Assembly: GCF_022919115.1 (NCBI RefSeq) | Contig: NZ_CP095072.1 | Location: forward strand, 682,001-746,000 | Direction: 5' to 3' | DNA from: Gracilibacillus caseinilyticus | GTDB lineage: Bacteria; Bacillota; Bacilli; Bacillales; Amphibacillaceae | Length of the DNA: 64,000 nt | Shown here: positions 45,793 to 55,306 of the stretch, in pieces | Layout: each line of letters begins with the position of its first letter | How positions within the stretch are numbered: the first letter of the stretch is position 1 | Position numbers and translations under genes: made by a program | The notes under the pieces: generated by a model | The model's input: the letters and a program-made list of their open reading frames with translations, nothing else | What the model was told of the DNA's origin: nothing | The model's database searches: none

Positions 45793-45837
45793 AATTTTCT
45801 GTAAAATCAAGATAAAAAATACCCTATTTAATCTCAA
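45793..45837 (-). promoter_or_regulatory. ilvD promoter with CodY box
   Basis: Minus-strand TTGAGA (45832-45837) and TATCTT (45809-45814), 17-bp spacing. AATTTTCTGTAAAAT (45793-45807) matches the CodY motif AATTTTCWGAAAATT at 13 of 15 positions and covers the predicted start point, consistent with repression by CodY when branched-chain amino acids and GTP are plentiful. Confidence 0.6.
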
Positions 45838-45904
45838 TAATAATATAGTATCATAGATTTAGAATATACGGAATAATTCAAATCATTAAACAAAGGATAA
45901 TCCC

Positions 45905-46432
45905 ATGAAAACTCGCATTCTTTTTATTATTTTAGGCGTTTTTGCCGTTTTTTATTTGTATACACAATATCAAAAATACAGCTCTCGACCAATGCCGACA
46001 GAGCTCAACCCAATAGTTGAAGAAAAAATGAACAGTTTAATAACGAAAACAGAGGAACGAGGAATTTCGATTATCATTACAGACGGATTCCGTTCTGAAG
46101 CAGAACAAAATGTACTGTATCAACGCGGCAGAAGCACGGATGGACAGATTGTTACCTATGCCAAAGGAGGAGAATCGTATCATAACTATGGGTTAGCCAT
46201 TGATTTTGCATTGCGTAATGATAACGATGAGATTATTTGGGACATGGAGTATGATGGCAATCAGAATGGAGAAAGTGACTGGATGGAAGTCGTCAGCCTT
46301 GCGAAGGAATTAGGGTTTAGCTGGGGTGGAGACTTTTCCCGTTTCAAAGACTATCCACATTTCCAAATGGACTTTGGTCTCAGCATTCAAGAATTGCAAT
46401 GGGGAAAACGACCACCAGATGTGATCGATTAA
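45905..46432 (+). CDS. M15 peptidase (CwlK-like L-Ala-D-Glu endopeptidase)
   Basis: 175 residues. N-terminal membrane anchor (ILFIILGVFAVFYLYTQY), then the zinc-peptidase domain: IIITDGFRSEAEQNVLYQRGR, SYHNYGLAIDFAL with the zinc His/Asp pair (about 98-106) and the C-terminal DYPHFQM with the third zinc His. The layout matches Bacillus CwlK, which cleaves the L-Ala-D-Glu bond in peptidoglycan stem peptides. Start ATG has AAAGGAT upstream; runs divergently from ilvD. Confidence 0.9.
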   Translation: MKTRILFIILGVFAVFYLYTQYQKYSSRPMPTELNPIVEEKMNSLITKTEERGISIIITDGFRSEAEQNVLYQRGRSTDGQIVTYAKGGESYHNYGLAIDFALRNDNDEIIWDMEYDGNQNGESDWMEVVSLAKELGFSWGGDFSRFKDYPHFQMDFGLSIQELQWGKRPPDVID

Positions 46433-46436
46433 CCCG

Positions 46437-47435
46437 TTACTTTCGGTATAACACCGTACTGTACAACTGTTCTGTTACACTTGGATCAATAAATTTGTGT
46501 GCTTTATTTACAGCTGTGATCGCTTCTGTATAGCCAGCAGCGATAAGATTGGTTTTTCCTTCATACTGCACCACGTCACCAGCAGCGAATATGCCAGGCA
46601 CACTTGTGGCCATATCACCTTTTACCGGAATACGACCTTTGTTCAAAGCTACATCCCAAGCATCAAATGGTGTCGCTTGGAGGGCAAGACCATAATAAGC
46701 AAGCATATAATCAGCTTTCAGTCTCACCTCTTGCTTGTTGTGGTCCTTAATCTCGACAGCAGTCAATTGTTGATTATCGACAACGAGATTTGTGATCGTT
46801 GCCGAGTTATAAGCAATCGCATCACTATTCTCTAATTGTTGGATATCTTCTTCTCTAGTCTGCTGTAATTTATCATTCTCATTAACGATCGTAACTGATT
46901 TTGCTTTTCCTTCCAGATGCAATGCCCAAACAATTGCCTGGCGATTGTTGGATGCAATCACTACATCTTTCCCTTCATACTTGCCTTCATCCATAAGATT
47001 AGTTGCAACAATATCCCGATATGCAGGAAATGGTAAGTCGTCCCAGTTTTTAGGCTTTTTCGTATGAAATGTTCCAGAACCAGTGGCTAAAACAACCGCT
47101 TTGGTAAAATGTCGTGCCCCATCTAAGGTTTCAAGCACAAAATGATCGTCAGCCTTTTCGATCGTTTCTATCCATGTTTTGGTTAACATAACCGGCTGAT
47201 GCCTGCTTGCCTGCTGGACCATTTGTTTCACTAATGCATCACCAGAAATATCCGGATAACCACCAATATCGTAGATTAATTTCTCAGGGAAAAATTGCAT
47301 TACTTTCCCGCCAAATTGATCCTGGGATTCGATTAATTTTACTTTCAAATTCCGCATTGTCGCGTAATAAGTAGCAAATAATCCGGTTGTACCGCCACCA
47401 ATAATCGTAACGTCAAATAATTCTTTTTCCCCCAT
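46437..47435 (-). CDS. Ferredoxin/flavodoxin-NADP+ reductase type 2-like flavoprotein
   Basis: 332 residues, thioredoxin-reductase-like fold without the CxxC redox motif. FAD-binding VTIIGGGTTGLFATYYA (9-25), FGGKVMQFFPEKLIYDIGGYP, NAD(P)-site VVIASNNRQAIVWALHL (atypical GxNRQA instead of GxGxxA) and VPGIFAAGDVVQYEG. The closest Bacillus relative is YumC-type FNR. Its ATG is 13 bp after fni, and a reductant role for Fni is plausible. Confidence 0.88.
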   Translation of the reverse strand: MGEKELFDVTIIGGGTTGLFATYYATMRNLKVKLIESQDQFGGKVMQFFPEKLIYDIGGYPDISGDALVKQMVQQASRHQPVMLTKTWIETIEKADDHFVLETLDGARHFTKAVVLATGSGTFHTKKPKNWDDLPFPAYRDIVATNLMDEGKYEGKDVVIASNNRQAIVWALHLEGKAKSVTIVNENDKLQQTREEDIQQLENSDAIAYNSATITNLVVDNQQLTAVEIKDHNKQEVRLKADYMLAYYGLALQATPFDAWDVALNKGRIPVKGDMATSVPGIFAAGDVVQYEGKTNLIAAGYTEAITAVNKAHKFIDPSVTEQLYSTVLYRK

Positions 47436-47447
47436 TCAAGAACACCT

Positions 47448-48476
47448 CTACCTTGTTTGTAATCTATCTGTTCGTTGTAATGCCTGAAGATTGTGTGCAC
47501 CGATCCCAAACATCACCATGCGTAATTCTAATTCACGAACTTGCATCCATTCTACCACATTTTCTGCAGAATCGATTGCTTCTTTTAAGATCGTTCTGGC
47601 GAAACCGACATGATCTGCTCCTAGGGCGATCGCTTTCGCAGCATGATGACCGTTCCGAATGCCACCACTTGCTATTATTTTTTTCAGGTTGGACAATGGT
47701 TTGATTTCTTCTAAGCACGTTGCAGTTGATATTCCCCAACCCGCAAAGGCTTCTGCGGCTTCCTTTTTGATCCTGTCTTTCGAACGAAGTTTCTCCACTT
47801 GGCTCCAGGATGTTCCACCAGCACCGGCTACATCGATAAAATCAATACCAATATCAATCAGTCGCTGAGCAGTTCGTCCATCAATTCCAAATCCTACCTC
47901 TTTCACACCAACCGGAATGGATATCTCCTTGATAATCTCTTCTATTTTAGGCAACAGCTGGCTGAAATTTGTATCACCGCCTGTTTGAATTACTTCCTGT
48001 ATCGAGTTCAAATGTAAAACTAATGCATTGGCATCCGTCCATTCAATGATTCGTTTCACTTGATCTGCTGTGACACCATAGTTTAGTTGCACGGCACCGA
48101 TATTCGCAATGATCGGTACGTTCGGTGCATATTTTCTGATTTGGAAGGACTTACGAAATTTCTCACTTTCGAGCATTACCCTTGTCGATCCTAGGGCAAA
48201 TACCCACCCCTGCTGTTCTGCAGCAATTGCGAGATTTTGGTTAATCACTTCCGCTAGCTCCGCTCCACCTGTCATAGAACTAATAAGAAATGGCGTCGGC
48301 ATTGCTTGTCCAAAATAATTGGTACGAATGTCTATTTCATTAAAATTTATTTCTGGAAGTGCATTATGCTGGAATTGGAAACGATCGAATCCGTTAGTAA
48401 TTCCTTCCCCTAACGAATCACCCTTTAAGCTTAATTCAATATGTTCACTTTTACGTTTATGAATCCCATCTGTCAT
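47448..48476 (-). CDS. fni: Isopentenyl-diphosphate delta-isomerase, type 2
   Basis: FMN- and NADPH-dependent IPP/DMAPP isomerase. 342 residues. RKSEHIELSL near the N terminus, TPFLISSMTGGAELAEVINQ (68-87), NIGAVQLNYGV, LHLNSIQEVIQTGGDTNF, KEVGFGIDGRTAQRL, DVAGAGGTSWSQVEKLR and ASGGIRNGHHAAKAIALGA are the usual FMN-barrel motifs. Precedes an FNR-like gene in a two-gene operon, suggesting supply of reduced FMN. Confidence 0.97.
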   Translation of the reverse strand: MTDGIHKRKSEHIELSLKGDSLGEGITNGFDRFQFQHNALPEINFNEIDIRTNYFGQAMPTPFLISSMTGGAELAEVINQNLAIAAEQQGWVFALGSTRVMLESEKFRKSFQIRKYAPNVPIIANIGAVQLNYGVTADQVKRIIEWTDANALVLHLNSIQEVIQTGGDTNFSQLLPKIEEIIKEISIPVGVKEVGFGIDGRTAQRLIDIGIDFIDVAGAGGTSWSQVEKLRSKDRIKKEAAEAFAGWGISTATCLEEIKPLSNLKKIIASGGIRNGHHAAKAIALGADHVGFARTILKEAIDSAENVVEWMQVRELELRMVMFGIGAHNLQALQRTDRLQTR

Positions 48477-48754
48477 AAACTCAGTCCTTTTTCTAAATTT
48501 CTTCTATTTTATCATCGATTGCAATCTCTGTGATCACATACATATGCCATCATATCGTATATGACAGGTGTCTGAAAAGAAAATGAACTATCTTAGGTTT
48601 ATCCTGACCAAAAAAATGACTTTGTCCATCATAAGGATAATGTTTCTTAAGCTCATCTTTGAAATAGTTATGATAGAATAAGTGTTAGCAATATACGGTT
48701 TTATATGATTGAATGCCACCATCTAAAATTGAAACAGTGGAGTGATAAACGATA

Positions 48755-49987
48755 ATGAAAGACAAACTAATTAACCGGCTTACAACCTATGCAAAAATCA
48801 ATACGCAGTCAAATGAAGAAAATGAATCCTGTCCATCAACAGAAAATCAATGGGAGCTTGCCAACTTATTAGTAGAGGAATTAAAATCAATCGGCATGCA
48901 AGACGTGACCATTGACGATAATGCTTATATTATGGCCACCTTACAAGGAAATATCGAAGAGCAAGTAGATACTATCGGCTTTCTTGCTCATATCGATACA
49001 GCAACAGATTTCACCGGTGAAGGCGTCAACCCTCAGCTGGTGGAAGATTATCAAGGAAATGACATTATCTTAAATGAAGAAAAACGTATTGTATTGTCAC
49101 CGGAAGAATTCCCATCTCTTCATCAGTACCAAGGACATACCCTTATGACGACAGATGGTACAACACTTCTTGGAGCAGACAATAAAGCAGGGATCGCGGA
49201 AATTATGACGGCAATGGAATATTTAATCGCACATCCCGAAATTCCACATGGCACCATTCGTGTTGCCTTTACGCCAGATGAAGAAATTGGCCGTGGTCCA
49301 CATAAGTTTGATGTGAAGAAGTTTGGTGCAGCTTTTGCTTACACCATTGATGGCGGACCATTAGGTGAACTGCAATTCGAAAGCTTCAACGCTGCCGCTG
49401 CAAAAATTACGATCAATGGAAACAATGTACACCCTGGCACTGCAAAAGGGAAAATGGTTCATGCTTCTAAGATAGCAATGGAATTTCACCAGGCTTTGCC
49501 GGAGGAGCAGGCGCCTGAATTCACAGAAGTACACGAAGGTTTTTATCACCTGCTCTCCTTTGAAGGCGATGTAGAAAAGGCTAAGCTTTATTACATTATC
49601 CGTGATCATAACCGGGACAAGTTCCAAGAGAAAAAACATTACATCCAAACCCGCATTGCGAAGTTACAGCAAAAATATGGAACAGATCGCATCCAACTGG
49701 AGATGAAAGATCAGTATTACAACATGGCTGAAAAAATCAGACCTGTTCAACATATTGTCGATATAGCAGAACAATCTATGAAGGAAATTGGCATTGAACC
49801 ATTAATACAGCCAATTCGTGGCGGAACAGATGGGTCACAGCTTTCTTTCATGGGATTGCCAACACCTAATATTTTTACCGGTGGGGAAAATTTTCACGGT
49901 AAATATGAATACATTTCAGTTAATAATATGGAAAAAGCAACACAAACCATTATTAAAATCGCCGAAAACTTTACAAAACAGCGCTAA
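48755..49987 (+). CDS. pepT: Peptidase T (tripeptide aminopeptidase)
   Basis: Cytoplasmic dizinc M20 peptidase that removes the N-terminal residue of tripeptides. [19 protein letters not shown] (zinc His and Asp, about 76-94), [13 protein letters not shown] (bridging Asp), [15 protein letters not shown] (catalytic Glu pair), [13 protein letters not shown] and [16 protein letters not shown]. 410 residues, normal. Divergent from fni with about 280 bp between; nothing else was recognised in that gap. Confidence 0.97.
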   Translation: MKDKLINRLTTYAKINTQSNEENESCPSTENQWELANLLVEELKSIGMQDVTIDDNAYIMATLQGNIEEQVDTIGFLAHIDTATDFTGEGVNPQLVEDYQGNDIILNEEKRIVLSPEEFPSLHQYQGHTLMTTDGTTLLGADNKAGIAEIMTAMEYLIAHPEIPHGTIRVAFTPDEEIGRGPHKFDVKKFGAAFAYTIDGGPLGELQFESFNAAAAKITINGNNVHPGTAKGKMVHASKIAMEFHQALPEEQAPEFTEVHEGFYHLLSFEGDVEKAKLYYIIRDHNRDKFQEKKHYIQTRIAKLQQKYGTDRIQLEMKDQYYNMAEKIRPVQHIVDIAEQSMKEIGIEPLIQPIRGGTDGSQLSFMGLPTPNIFTGGENFHGKYEYISVNNMEKATQTIIKIAENFTKQR

Positions 49988-50010
49988 GATTAGTGCTGTT
50001 TTCTTTTTTT
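49975..50010 (+). terminator. Terminator overlapping the pepT stop
   Basis: AAAACAGCGCT / AGTGCTGTTTT stem followed by CTTTTTTT; the pepT TAA lies in the loop. Confidence 0.8.
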
Positions 50011-50030
50011 GTAAAGAGTTTTCAGATAGA

Positions 50031-50081
50031 TTGACAATGCCAGCATTGTTCTATAAAATACGTTCTGTGACTAATTAGTCA
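50031..50081 (+). promoter_or_regulatory. tetR-MFS promoter with palindromic operator
   Basis: TTGACA (50031-50036), 17-bp spacer, TAAAAT (50054-50059). A perfect palindrome TGACTAATTAGTCA (50068-50081) covers the start region and a second inverted repeat AATGC-CA-GCATT (50036-50047) sits in the spacer. Both are candidate operators of the downstream TetR protein. Confidence 0.65.
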
Positions 50082-50121
50082 AAAATATGACCTGAAAGTC
50101 AAAATAGACAGGCGGGATGCA

Positions 50122-50934
50122 GTGGAAACCAAACAGAAATTAATGCAAACGGCTTTACAGCTATTTGCAGACAATGGCTATAATGAAACATCCGTCCAGG
50201 AAATTGCCATGCAAACTGGTATTTCCAAAGGTGGATTTTATTCGTTCTTTCCTTCTAAGATCGATTTAATGCTTGAAATAGTTGATAATTATCATCAAAG
50301 CATTCAGAATGTCGCCAACAAAATGGATGGAACCAATATTGATCTTGCTTCGTACTTACATGGTGAGCTCGAAATATGGATTGAACACCGACTATTCTTC
50401 CATGTAATTTTCAAGGAACTCCCCCCAAAGAAAGATGAGTCTTTCACACAAAAGATGGAACAGCTTCACGAAACGCTGCACAATCACCATAGAGAGTATT
50501 TTTATCTTACTTATGGTCAGCAAATCGCACCATATGTAACCGATTTGGTGATCATGCTAGAAGGTATCATGAAAGAATATATGTTGTACATGATGCTCCA
50601 TGATAAACATATGAATGCTAAACAATTGAGCAGCTGGATCAGCAGGCAAATGGATGGCCTGGTGCAAAACCTTGCGAATCAAAAGCCTTTTCTACAAGGT
50701 GATAAAGAGCACACCATCGAGCAGTTGCTAGAGGATATCAAAGAGTCTGTCCTCCAACTCCAGCTTTCCAATCAGAATATGTTGTTACACACCATAGAGG
50801 AAATTGCTCAACAAATCCGTACAGAACAGGACCCTTTTCAATTAGAACTGCTTTTTCATTATTTAAAGAGTGAAAAGGTAATCGAGATCCAAACTATACA
50901 AATAGAGAGAATGTGGAAACAAGGAGGACTTTAA
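50122..50934 (+). CDS. TetR-family repressor of the adjacent MFS efflux gene
   Basis: 270 residues, longer than most TetR proteins (about 190-220). N-terminal HTH: TALQLFADNGYNETSVQEIAMQTGISKGGFYSFF (split over residues 8-40). The remaining helical domain is family-variable, with a long extra C terminus (about 200-270). GTG start with AGGCGGG upstream. It ends directly at the TTG start of the MFS gene, so both are one operon under a palindromic promoter. Ligand likely a substrate of the pump. Confidence 0.88.
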   Translation: METKQKLMQTALQLFADNGYNETSVQEIAMQTGISKGGFYSFFPSKIDLMLEIVDNYHQSIQNVANKMDGTNIDLASYLHGELEIWIEHRLFFHVIFKELPPKKDESFTQKMEQLHETLHNHHREYFYLTYGQQIAPYVTDLVIMLEGIMKEYMLYMMLHDKHMNAKQLSSWISRQMDGLVQNLANQKPFLQGDKEHTIEQLLEDIKESVLQLQLSNQNMLLHTIEEIAQQIRTEQDPFQLELLFHYLKSEKVIEIQTIQIERMWKQGGL

Positions 50935-52431
50935 TTGAATCAAAATACGGTAAACCCAGAAAATGTGAAGCGCGTGCCGATGATGGCGGTAATGCTGATT
51001 GGGGCATTTGTCGGCTTACTGAATGAAACACTATTAGCAACAGCGTTACCAAGCATTATGAATGACTTCGGGATCGAAGAAAACCAAGTACAATGGCTGA
51101 CAACAGCGTTCCTGCTTACGAACGGAGTCATGATACCAATTTCCGCCTTTTTAATTGAGAAATTTACCACTCGTCAATTGTTTTTAACGGCGTTGACGAT
51201 CTTCGCAACTGGAACTGCGATAGCATCGGTTTCTCATGCATTTGAATTATTATTAGTTGCACGTGTCATTCAAGCTGCCGGATCCGGAATCATGTTACCG
51301 TTAATGATGACCGTGATGCTTCGAATATTTCCAGTCGAAAAACGCGGAGCTGCCATGGGGATGGCCGGCGTTGTTATTTCTTTCGCTCCGGCAATCGGCC
51401 CCACTCTATCTGGCTGGTTGCTTGAATATTTCTCTTGGAGAGGCTTATTCTATGTCGTGCTTCCAATCGTCATCATCGCGATTATTGTAGCTAGCAAATT
51501 CGTAAAAAACGTAACCGAACAAACCAATCCAAAGATCGATATTATTTCGATTTTGCTTTCTTCCTTCGGTTTCGGTGGTCTGTTATATGGCTTCAGCAGT
51601 ATCAGCGGTGGTCATGGTGGATCGGAAGCATCATCCGGCATCAACGGTCAGGCAGTAGCAATCGTTATAGCGGCTGCGATTATCTTGACCATCTTTATTA
51701 TTCGCCAATTAAAAATTGCCAAACCAATGCTTGAATTTCGTGTATTCAAATATCCGATCTTCTCCCTTTCACTGATCATCACCATGATTGTATTAATGGC
51801 ACTGATCGGAGCAGAGACAATGCTGCCATTGTACATGCAGAACACAAGGGGATTCACTGCACTTGAATCCGGATTGATGCTTTTGCCTGGTGCGATTGTA
51901 ATGGGAATCATGTCTCCTATAACAGGTATGTTATTTGATAAATTTGGTGCGAAATGGCTGGCAACAATCGGTATGACAATTGTAACAGTGACAACATTTC
52001 TTTTTACCAGCTTAGAAATGGACACCGCCTACAGCTATTTGGTGATTATCTATGCAATCCGGATGTTCGGGCTATCGCTAGTCATGATGCCAGTAATGAC
52101 TGCTGGATTGAACCAGCTTCCAGAGGAATGGCATCCACACGGAACTGCCATGGCTAATACGATGCAGCAAGTTTCCGCGTCAATCGGAACTGCCATTTTA
52201 ATTACAACGATGACTACGTCTGCTAGCAATTACGAGCCGAACGCTTCCTCTCTGGAAGGATTATCTGAGACAGAAGCGATGACACAGATTGCCGCTAATG
52301 CTTCGATCTCTGGGTACAATGCCGCTTTCTGGCTGGCAACCATTCTATCATTAGCTGGTTTATGCTTAACACTATTTATTAAAAACAAATCAAAACCACA
52401 ACAAGAAAAAAGTGAGCAATTGGCTCAATAA
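50935..52431 (+). CDS. DHA2-family (14-helix) MFS multidrug efflux transporter
   Basis: 498 residues, 14 predicted helices. Motif A region LPSIMNDFGIEENQVQWLTTAFLL (split), motif B LLVARVIQAAGSGIMLPLM and motif C GVVISFAPAIGPTLSGWLLEYFSWRGLF (split) are typical of EmrB/QacA drug:proton antiporters. TTG start with AAGGAGG 7 nt upstream. Co-transcribed with the TetR gene. Substrate unknown. Confidence 0.92.
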   Translation: MNQNTVNPENVKRVPMMAVMLIGAFVGLLNETLLATALPSIMNDFGIEENQVQWLTTAFLLTNGVMIPISAFLIEKFTTRQLFLTALTIFATGTAIASVSHAFELLLVARVIQAAGSGIMLPLMMTVMLRIFPVEKRGAAMGMAGVVISFAPAIGPTLSGWLLEYFSWRGLFYVVLPIVIIAIIVASKFVKNVTEQTNPKIDIISILLSSFGFGGLLYGFSSISGGHGGSEASSGINGQAVAIVIAAAIILTIFIIRQLKIAKPMLEFRVFKYPIFSLSLIITMIVLMALIGAETMLPLYMQNTRGFTALESGLMLLPGAIVMGIMSPITGMLFDKFGAKWLATIGMTIVTVTTFLFTSLEMDTAYSYLVIIYAIRMFGLSLVMMPVMTAGLNQLPEEWHPHGTAMANTMQQVSASIGTAILITTMTTSASNYEPNASSLEGLSETEAMTQIAANASISGYNAAFWLATILSLAGLCLTLFIKNKSKPQQEKSEQLAQ

Positions 52432-52488
52432 GTACGACCATGCATCAAAATTGCTTGCATGGCAATCATTACTTTCTTCACTGACAAG

Positions 52489-52528
52489 ATATGGGGATGA
52501 TAAAACCATTCATCTCCATATTTTTTTA
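52489..52528 (+). terminator. Terminator after the MFS efflux gene
   Basis: TATGGGGATGA / TCATCTCCATA stem with a 9-nt loop and seven T. Confidence 0.85.
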
Positions 52529-52603
52529 GATTTTCTTATCCAAAAAACGTATATCATGTTAAAATAATTAATATCCGACTAAATTATGGAAGGGAGTATT
52601 TAA

Positions 52604-53515
52604 ATGAATGGAAACATACATAAACCATTAGGCTTCGGCGAGATATTAGATCAAACTTTTCGAATTATTAAGCAAAACATTAAACCTATTTTTTTGATTA
52701 CTTTTTTTATTATGGTACCGATTTTTTTAATACAGGCGGTTGTCCTTATTCTTACAGGACGCGAACTATTCATTAGTCTCGACTCCAGTCAATCCGTATT
52801 CAGTTCCTTGATTGGTAATCTAGACTCCATAGCGAATACAAGTAATGAAGAAAATTTAATTAGCAATGCTGTCAGCATGATTAGTTTCTTTGCTTTTCCA
52901 CTATTAGCTGGCGCTATCATTCTTGCAGTAAAACAGGCACGAAATGGCGGGCAAATTATCGTCAAAGACATGATTAAGGGTGCGTTACCTCGCTATTTCC
53001 CTATGCTTTTCAGTACATTACTTCTAAGCATTATTGCCTTCGCAATACTGTTCCCCAGCTTTATCATTACCGTTATAATTGGGGGGAGCAGTGGTGCTAT
53101 ATTTCACCCGGTTGCTGGTGTTATAATCATTTTTCTCTTATTGGCAGGCTTATTTCTTGCGCTAGGTTTACTCTTAACCAGGTGGTCTCTTTTTCTGCCA
53201 GCAGTACTATTTGAGAAGGTGGCACCCGGATTATCCAGAAGCTGGCACCTGACCAAAAGGCAAACTTGGAAATTCTTTGGGCTACTTCTAGTCTTAATCA
53301 TTATTTCAGCTATCATTACAAGTCTTCTTCAAATGCCTTTAGTCTTTTTAGGTAACAGTGTCCTGTATTATGTATTAACGAATGTTTTCTCTCTGATATC
53401 ATCCATAATAATTTATGTAGGGTATAGTGTGCTGTATTTCGATGCATCGATACGACAAGAGGGATCTGATTTACAATCACTAATCAATGAATATCAAGGA
53501 ACACAAGAATCATAA
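52604..53515 (+). CDS. Multi-pass membrane protein (GPDPase_memb-like)
   Basis: 303 residues, about six helices. The N-terminal block LGFGEILDQTFRIIKQNIKPIF, a cytosolic segment before the first helix, is the hallmark of the glycerophosphodiesterase-membrane-domain/DUF7847-like family. A second conserved block is RSWHLTKRQTWKFFGLLL near residue 206. No phosphodiesterase domain is attached. GAAGGGAG precedes the ATG. First gene of a five-gene operon with DUF4129, DUF4350, MoxR and DUF58. Confidence 0.8.
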   Translation: MNGNIHKPLGFGEILDQTFRIIKQNIKPIFLITFFIMVPIFLIQAVVLILTGRELFISLDSSQSVFSSLIGNLDSIANTSNEENLISNAVSMISFFAFPLLAGAIILAVKQARNGGQIIVKDMIKGALPRYFPMLFSTLLLSIIAFAILFPSFIITVIIGGSSGAIFHPVAGVIIIFLLLAGLFLALGLLLTRWSLFLPAVLFEKVAPGLSRSWHLTKRQTWKFFGLLLVLIIISAIITSLLQMPLVFLGNSVLYYVLTNVFSLISSIIIYVGYSVLYFDASIRQEGSDLQSLINEYQGTQES

Positions 53516-53527
53516 AGGAGTTTGATA

Positions 53528-54187
53528 ATGTCGGATTATCAAAAAGAACGAGAACAATTAAAAAAGATACTTCAACAGGACGAATACCAAGTCTATCAGC
53601 AAGATAACCGGTCGATTATAGAGAAAATCTATGACCACATCTCCAGCTGGATAAGTGACCTGTTAGATAATATGTTTCAATCGTTTGAACCCGGATCTAC
53701 TGCAGGTAATATCATTGTAGTAGTGCTGGTGATCAGCCTGGCAGTCATTCTGGTTCTTGGTATTCTCACTTTCACCACTTTTATGGTCCGCAGGAAAAAA
53801 TGGTCAAGCTACCAGCCGTTCCTGAAAAACACAGAATTATCCTGGGACTATCAACAGCATATGCGGATGGTAGCAACTTACGAAGCAGAAGCAAATTATC
53901 AATTAGCCATTCGTCATCAATTTCTGGCCTTATTGTTAAGACTCGAGGAATATCATCTCCTCACAATTCAACAATGGAAAACGAACCGAGAGTATTATGA
54001 GGAATTAAATAAGCGAGACCGCCATATTGCGTCATCCTTTTATCGATTGGCAGTGCAATTCGAACATGTCACTTATGGAGAAAAAACTGTCCAGCAAACT
54101 GATTATCTCAAGTATCAAGAACAAATCGACGGACTGTCAACTCACATAGGTCAACAGCAAGTTCATGAGAAATTAGGTGATCACTAA
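53528..54187 (+). CDS. DUF4129-domain protein
   Basis: About 219 residues. Charged N-terminal region, one central membrane helix (AGNIIVVVLVISLAVILVLGIL, about 60-82), then a cytosolic DUF4129 domain with YEAEANYQLAIRHQFLALLL and LTIQQWKTNREYYEEL. ATG at 53528 has AAAGGAG 7 nt upstream; the frame starts two codons earlier with TTG. Stop and the next ATG overlap (TAATG). In many Bacilli this domain is fused to a transglutaminase; here it stands alone. Confidence 0.82.
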   Translation: MSDYQKEREQLKKILQQDEYQVYQQDNRSIIEKIYDHISSWISDLLDNMFQSFEPGSTAGNIIVVVLVISLAVILVLGILTFTTFMVRRKKWSSYQPFLKNTELSWDYQQHMRMVATYEAEANYQLAIRHQFLALLLRLEEYHLLTIQQWKTNREYYEELNKRDRHIASSFYRLAVQFEHVTYGEKTVQQTDYLKYQEQIDGLSTHIGQQQVHEKLGDH

Positions 54188-55305
54188 TGTTTAGAAACAA
54201 AACATGGATCGTTGGCATCGTTTTTTTCATTATCTTGATTGCTGTCAGCTATTATTCATCCAGCAACGCTCCAGAACAGTATCCAGACTATGCGATTGAA
54301 TCACCTTCCCTTACTGGAGTAAAAGGATTATATACATATTTAAGCGATCAGGGTTACCAAACATCTATTGTGAAGCAAGCCCCTGCTCAACAGGAGGATA
54401 CGCTACGCTTATTAGTGAATCCTCCTGTTTTCACGGACCAAGGGGTGGCAACTGTCTATATGGATTATATGAAACAAGGAAATACACTTGTCGTAGCAAA
54501 AGAAAATCCGGATGGCTTATTAGGGATAAAAACAGAGTATGCACTGCAAGGAATGTTACCTGATTCTGAAGAAACATCAGATATACAAATAAACGGAATG
54601 ACACGCAAAGCTGTATATAATACACCGATTAGACTGGTGGCGAATGGAGACGATCAGATACTTGCAGAAGATGAATACGGACCATTGGCTATTAAAAAAC
54701 AAATTGGCGATGGCTCATTGATTATTCTGACAGAACCAGATTGGTTTACTAATGGACAAATTCTCGATCAGGATCACTTGGCGATTATCCTTGAAACGGT
54801 TCCTTTCGATCAATTTAATCACGTCGTTTTCGACAGGTATAGTGTTAATGATGCCGGTGCACAAGCTTCGACCTTCGAGCTGTATCCAGGCTGGGCATAT
54901 GTATTGCTAGTGCAAGGCATTGTACTGACGCTGCTCATCTTCTGGTACCAGGGGAAACGTTTTGGACCAATATACCCTGTTCGCGAAGAAACCGTCCGAT
55001 TCAGTAACGAACGATCCAAGGCGATTGCCATTTGGCTTGTAAAGGGAAGGAATTATCAAGCATCCCTGCAGTACCAAATGGATTATTTGAAAGAAATAAT
55101 CCGGATGCGTTTCGGTATCCCCTATCATAAAGACTGGCATGATAGACTACGAGATATTGAATCACACATTCACTCTATTAAGCCAAACGAATTAAAGAAG
55201 CTTGCGTCTGAACTCGAAAACTTACAACAGCAGCCGTCTTTAAATAAACAACAGTATCTGTACTGGTCACAACAAATGGACAAAATTAGAGATGAGGTGA
55301 AATAA
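54187..55305 (+). CDS. DUF4350-domain membrane protein
   Basis: 372 residues. N-terminal membrane helix (TWIVGIVFFIILIAVSYYS), extracytoplasmic domain starting NAPEQYPDYAIESPSLTGVKGLYTYL (split) of DUF4350 type, a second helix (YVLLVQGIVLTLLIFW, about 240) and a cytosolic tail rich in basic residues (GKRFGPIYPVREE...). Translationally coupled to DUF4129 (TAATG) and followed within 2 bp by MoxR. Likely partner of the MoxR ATPase at the membrane. Confidence 0.85.
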   Translation: MFRNKTWIVGIVFFIILIAVSYYSSSNAPEQYPDYAIESPSLTGVKGLYTYLSDQGYQTSIVKQAPAQQEDTLRLLVNPPVFTDQGVATVYMDYMKQGNTLVVAKENPDGLLGIKTEYALQGMLPDSEETSDIQINGMTRKAVYNTPIRLVANGDDQILAEDEYGPLAIKKQIGDGSLIILTEPDWFTNGQILDQDHLAIILETVPFDQFNHVVFDRYSVNDAGAQASTFELYPGWAYVLLVQGIVLTLLIFWYQGKRFGPIYPVREETVRFSNERSKAIAIWLVKGRNYQASLQYQMDYLKEIIRMRFGIPYHKDWHDRLRDIESHIHSIKPNELKKLASELENLQQQPSLNKQQYLYWSQQMDKIRDEVK

Positions 55306-55306
55306 A

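Noticed and set aside
52439..52463. CCATGCA/TGCATGG hairpin after the MFS efflux gene as a terminator
   Set aside because: No T tract follows; the hairpin at 52489-52528 with seven T is the real terminator.
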